NCBI GenBank assembly: GCA_026707745.1
Contig: JAPOWG010000011.1
Coordinates: forward strand, 62,001-126,000
Source: Chloroflexota bacterium
GTDB taxonomy: Bacteria; Chloroflexota; Anaerolineae; Aggregatilineales; Phototrophicaceae
Length of the DNA: 64,000 bases
Direction of reading: 5' to 3'
Shown: one piece after another, positions 62,865 to 64,000 of the stretch
How positions within the stretch are numbered: position 1 is the first letter of the stretch
Layout: each line of letters begins with the position of its first letter
Program-made: the position numbers and the translations under genes
The notes under the pieces: generated by a model
Told to the model about the DNA's origin: nothing
What the model saw: the letters and a program-made list of their open reading frames with translations, nothing else
The model's database searches: none

Positions 62865-64000
62865 CTACCAATCCGGCTCTCGCAAGAGTATCACCTTTAG
62901 CTCGCTGCCAGCGGGCACCTTGGTCATCCCTTCGGGTATGATCGCCAGGCCGTCGGCCTTGACCATGGACATCAGAGCGCCCGAGCTTTGAATACCGGTC
63001 GTAACCGCCATGATACGTCCGTTTTCTTGTGACAAGATTACGCGGTTGTAGCTGCGCCGCCCGTCCGATTTCAGAGTTCCGGCGGTAATGGCTTTCACGG
63101 TTTGTTGCTTGAAGGGACGCCCGGCGATCTTGGCAAGCGCGGGCTTGACCAGGACTTCGAATGTGACCATGGTAGAGACGGGATTGCCGGGCAAGCCAAA
63201 GAACGGGACTCCTTGGATCGTGCCATAAGCGAGCGGTTTGCCGGGCCGCATATTAATGCGCCAGAAATCAATGTCGCCGAGTTCGTTCATGACCGTCTTG
63301 ACCAGATCGGCGGCGCCGACGGAAACGCCGGCGGTGCTGATCAGCAGGTCGGGATTGATCTCCAGCGCGCGGCGATAGAGAGCGCGGATGGATTCCAACG
63401 TGTCCTTGGCGATAGGCAGGCGGATCGGTACGCCGCCCGCGCCCCGAACGAGACCCGCCAGCGTGTAGCCGTTGGTATCGCGGATCTTCCCGGGCTTTAG
63501 TTCGTCGTAGATATCGACGAGTTCGTCGCCGCTGCTGAGGATGGCGACTTTGGGCCGACGAATGACTTCTACTCGTGGACAGCCGATGCCCGCCAACATG
63601 CCGATTTCCGCCGGGCCGATGACTGTGCCAGCCACCATGACTGAGGCGCCCGCGGCGATATTTTCGCCCGCAGACCGGATATTCTCACCGGGGGCGAGTT
63701 GGCGGTAGAGGCGCACTTCGGCGGGAAGGGGGCTGTTTTCGCCTTTGCTCCAGTCATCGTCGGTGTCTTCAACCGGGATGACCGCCGTCGCGCCGGCTGG
63801 GATAGGCGCGCCGGTCATGATACGAGCGGCCTGTCCCGGCTCAAGGCGACGGTCCGGGGCGCTGCCGGCGAGTATGTCCATGGCGACGGACAAGGTGACG
63901 GGATTGGCGCAGCTGGCGCCGGCGCTTTCTTCGTCGCAGATTGCGTAACCGTCCATGGCTGAGTTGTCGAAGGGTGGCAGGTCGATGGGGGAGACGATAT
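62865..64000 (-). CDS. moeA: Molybdopterin molybdotransferase MoeA (5' end beyond the window)
   Basis: MoeA inserts molybdate into adenylylated molybdopterin. The visible part contains PPFDNSAMDGYAIC (the MoeA start-of-domain motif), IMTGAPIPAGATAVIPVEDT, LSSGDELVD, RDTNGYTLAGLV, TAGVSVGAADLVK and LPGNPVSTMVTF. The N-terminal 40-50 residues would lie past base 64000, so the gene is cut by the window edge. It supplies cofactor to the molybdenum hydroxylase at 11-17 kb. It is followed by the VKOR gene. Confidence 0.93.
   Translation of the reverse strand, partial: IVSPIDLPPFDNSAMDGYAICDEESAGASCANPVTLSVAMDILAGSAPDRRLEPGQAARIMTGAPIPAGATAVIPVEDTDDDWSKGENSPLPAEVRLYRQLAPGENIRSAGENIAAGASVMVAGTVIGPAEIGMLAGIGCPRVEVIRRPKVAILSSGDELVDIYDELKPGKIRDTNGYTLAGLVRGAGGVPIRLPIAKDTLESIRALYRRALEINPDLLISTAGVSVGAADLVKTVMNELGDIDFWRINMRPGKPLAYGTIQGVPFFGLPGNPVSTMVTFEVLVKPALAKIAGRPFKQQTVKAITAGTLKSDGRRSYNRVILSQENGRIMAVTTGIQSSGALMSMVKADGLAIIPEGMTKVPAGSELKVILLREPDW

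Overview
The window reads as ordinary chromosome of a moderately GC-rich bacterium, most likely a member of the Chloroflexota (moderate confidence). The reasons are an F420 biosynthesis set lying next to a luciferase-like oxidoreductase and a molybdenum hydroxylase, a bacterial F1 ATP synthase, Rex, a GbsR-type regulator, trigger factor-ClpP-ClpX, MreB, and a LysM/L,D-transpeptidase wall enzyme. There is no phage, transposase, plasmid or CRISPR signal. Many genes overlap by 4 bases (ATGA/GTGA), and TTG or GTG starts preceded by good Shine-Dalgarno sequences are frequent.

Layout. 1-4.7 kb: threonine synthase, a membrane glycosyltransferase, a small coiled-coil protein, a fold-type II PLP enzyme of unknown reaction and a 147-residue unknown. 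4.7-18.7 kb: a co-directional run of twelve genes. It holds an SsnA-like aminohydrolase, F420 metabolism (npdG, cofE, a dehydro-F420-reductase-like nitroreductase, cofD, cofC), an F420/flavin luciferase-like oxidoreductase, a phosphoesterase, and a three-gene molybdenum hydroxylase locus. In that locus the FAD and [2Fe-2S] subunits are fused, and a 584-residue protein with a nucleoside-phosphorylase-like C-terminus sits between them and the molybdenum subunit. The run ends with a YqeC-MocA fusion. SsnA, XdhD/YgfM-like hydroxylase, YqeC and MocA together are the known signature of selenium-dependent molybdenum hydroxylase loci, so this run is the best candidate for an unusual system. A MoeA gene at the right edge and a purine nucleoside phosphorylase at 21 kb fit the same cofactor and purine theme.

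18.7-28.3 kb: a K+ channel with two RCK modules, purine nucleoside phosphorylase, a membrane protein, fabF-fabH, and an SDR/acetyltransferase/proC group. 28.6-33.2 kb: an isolated F1 set, atpA-G-D-C, with no F0 or delta genes upstream and a Rex-box-like palindrome over its predicted -35 element. 33.4-44.6 kb: mreB, rex (with its own Rex-like box), a GbsR-like regulator, tRNA-Leu(UAG), tig-clpP-clpX, a metallo-beta-lactamase-fold protein, obgE-nadD and a tandem solute-binding protein. 44.5-54.4 kb: two EamA transporters, two manganese-type superoxide dismutases (the second with a Tat signal), an aspartase/fumarase-family lyase and a sugar ABC importer with a TIM-barrel isomerase. 54.9-64 kb: an HD protein, the LysM transpeptidase, a secreted PPC-domain protein, a lipoprotein, an S1 RNA-binding protein, a VKOR homologue and MoeA (cut by the window edge).

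A second theme is a dispersed intergenic element of about 95 bp, with at least six clear and about four degraded copies. Every copy lies just upstream of a coding start, in either orientation. Forward copies end in a GTTTAC-AAAC palindrome that runs into the ribosome binding site. Two copies lie inside the atp operon. Three other repeat types (C/G-rich hairpins, a 70-bp inverted repeat, and a short tract) occupy the gene-poor gaps at 49.5-50.0, 51.4 and 54.4-54.9 kb.
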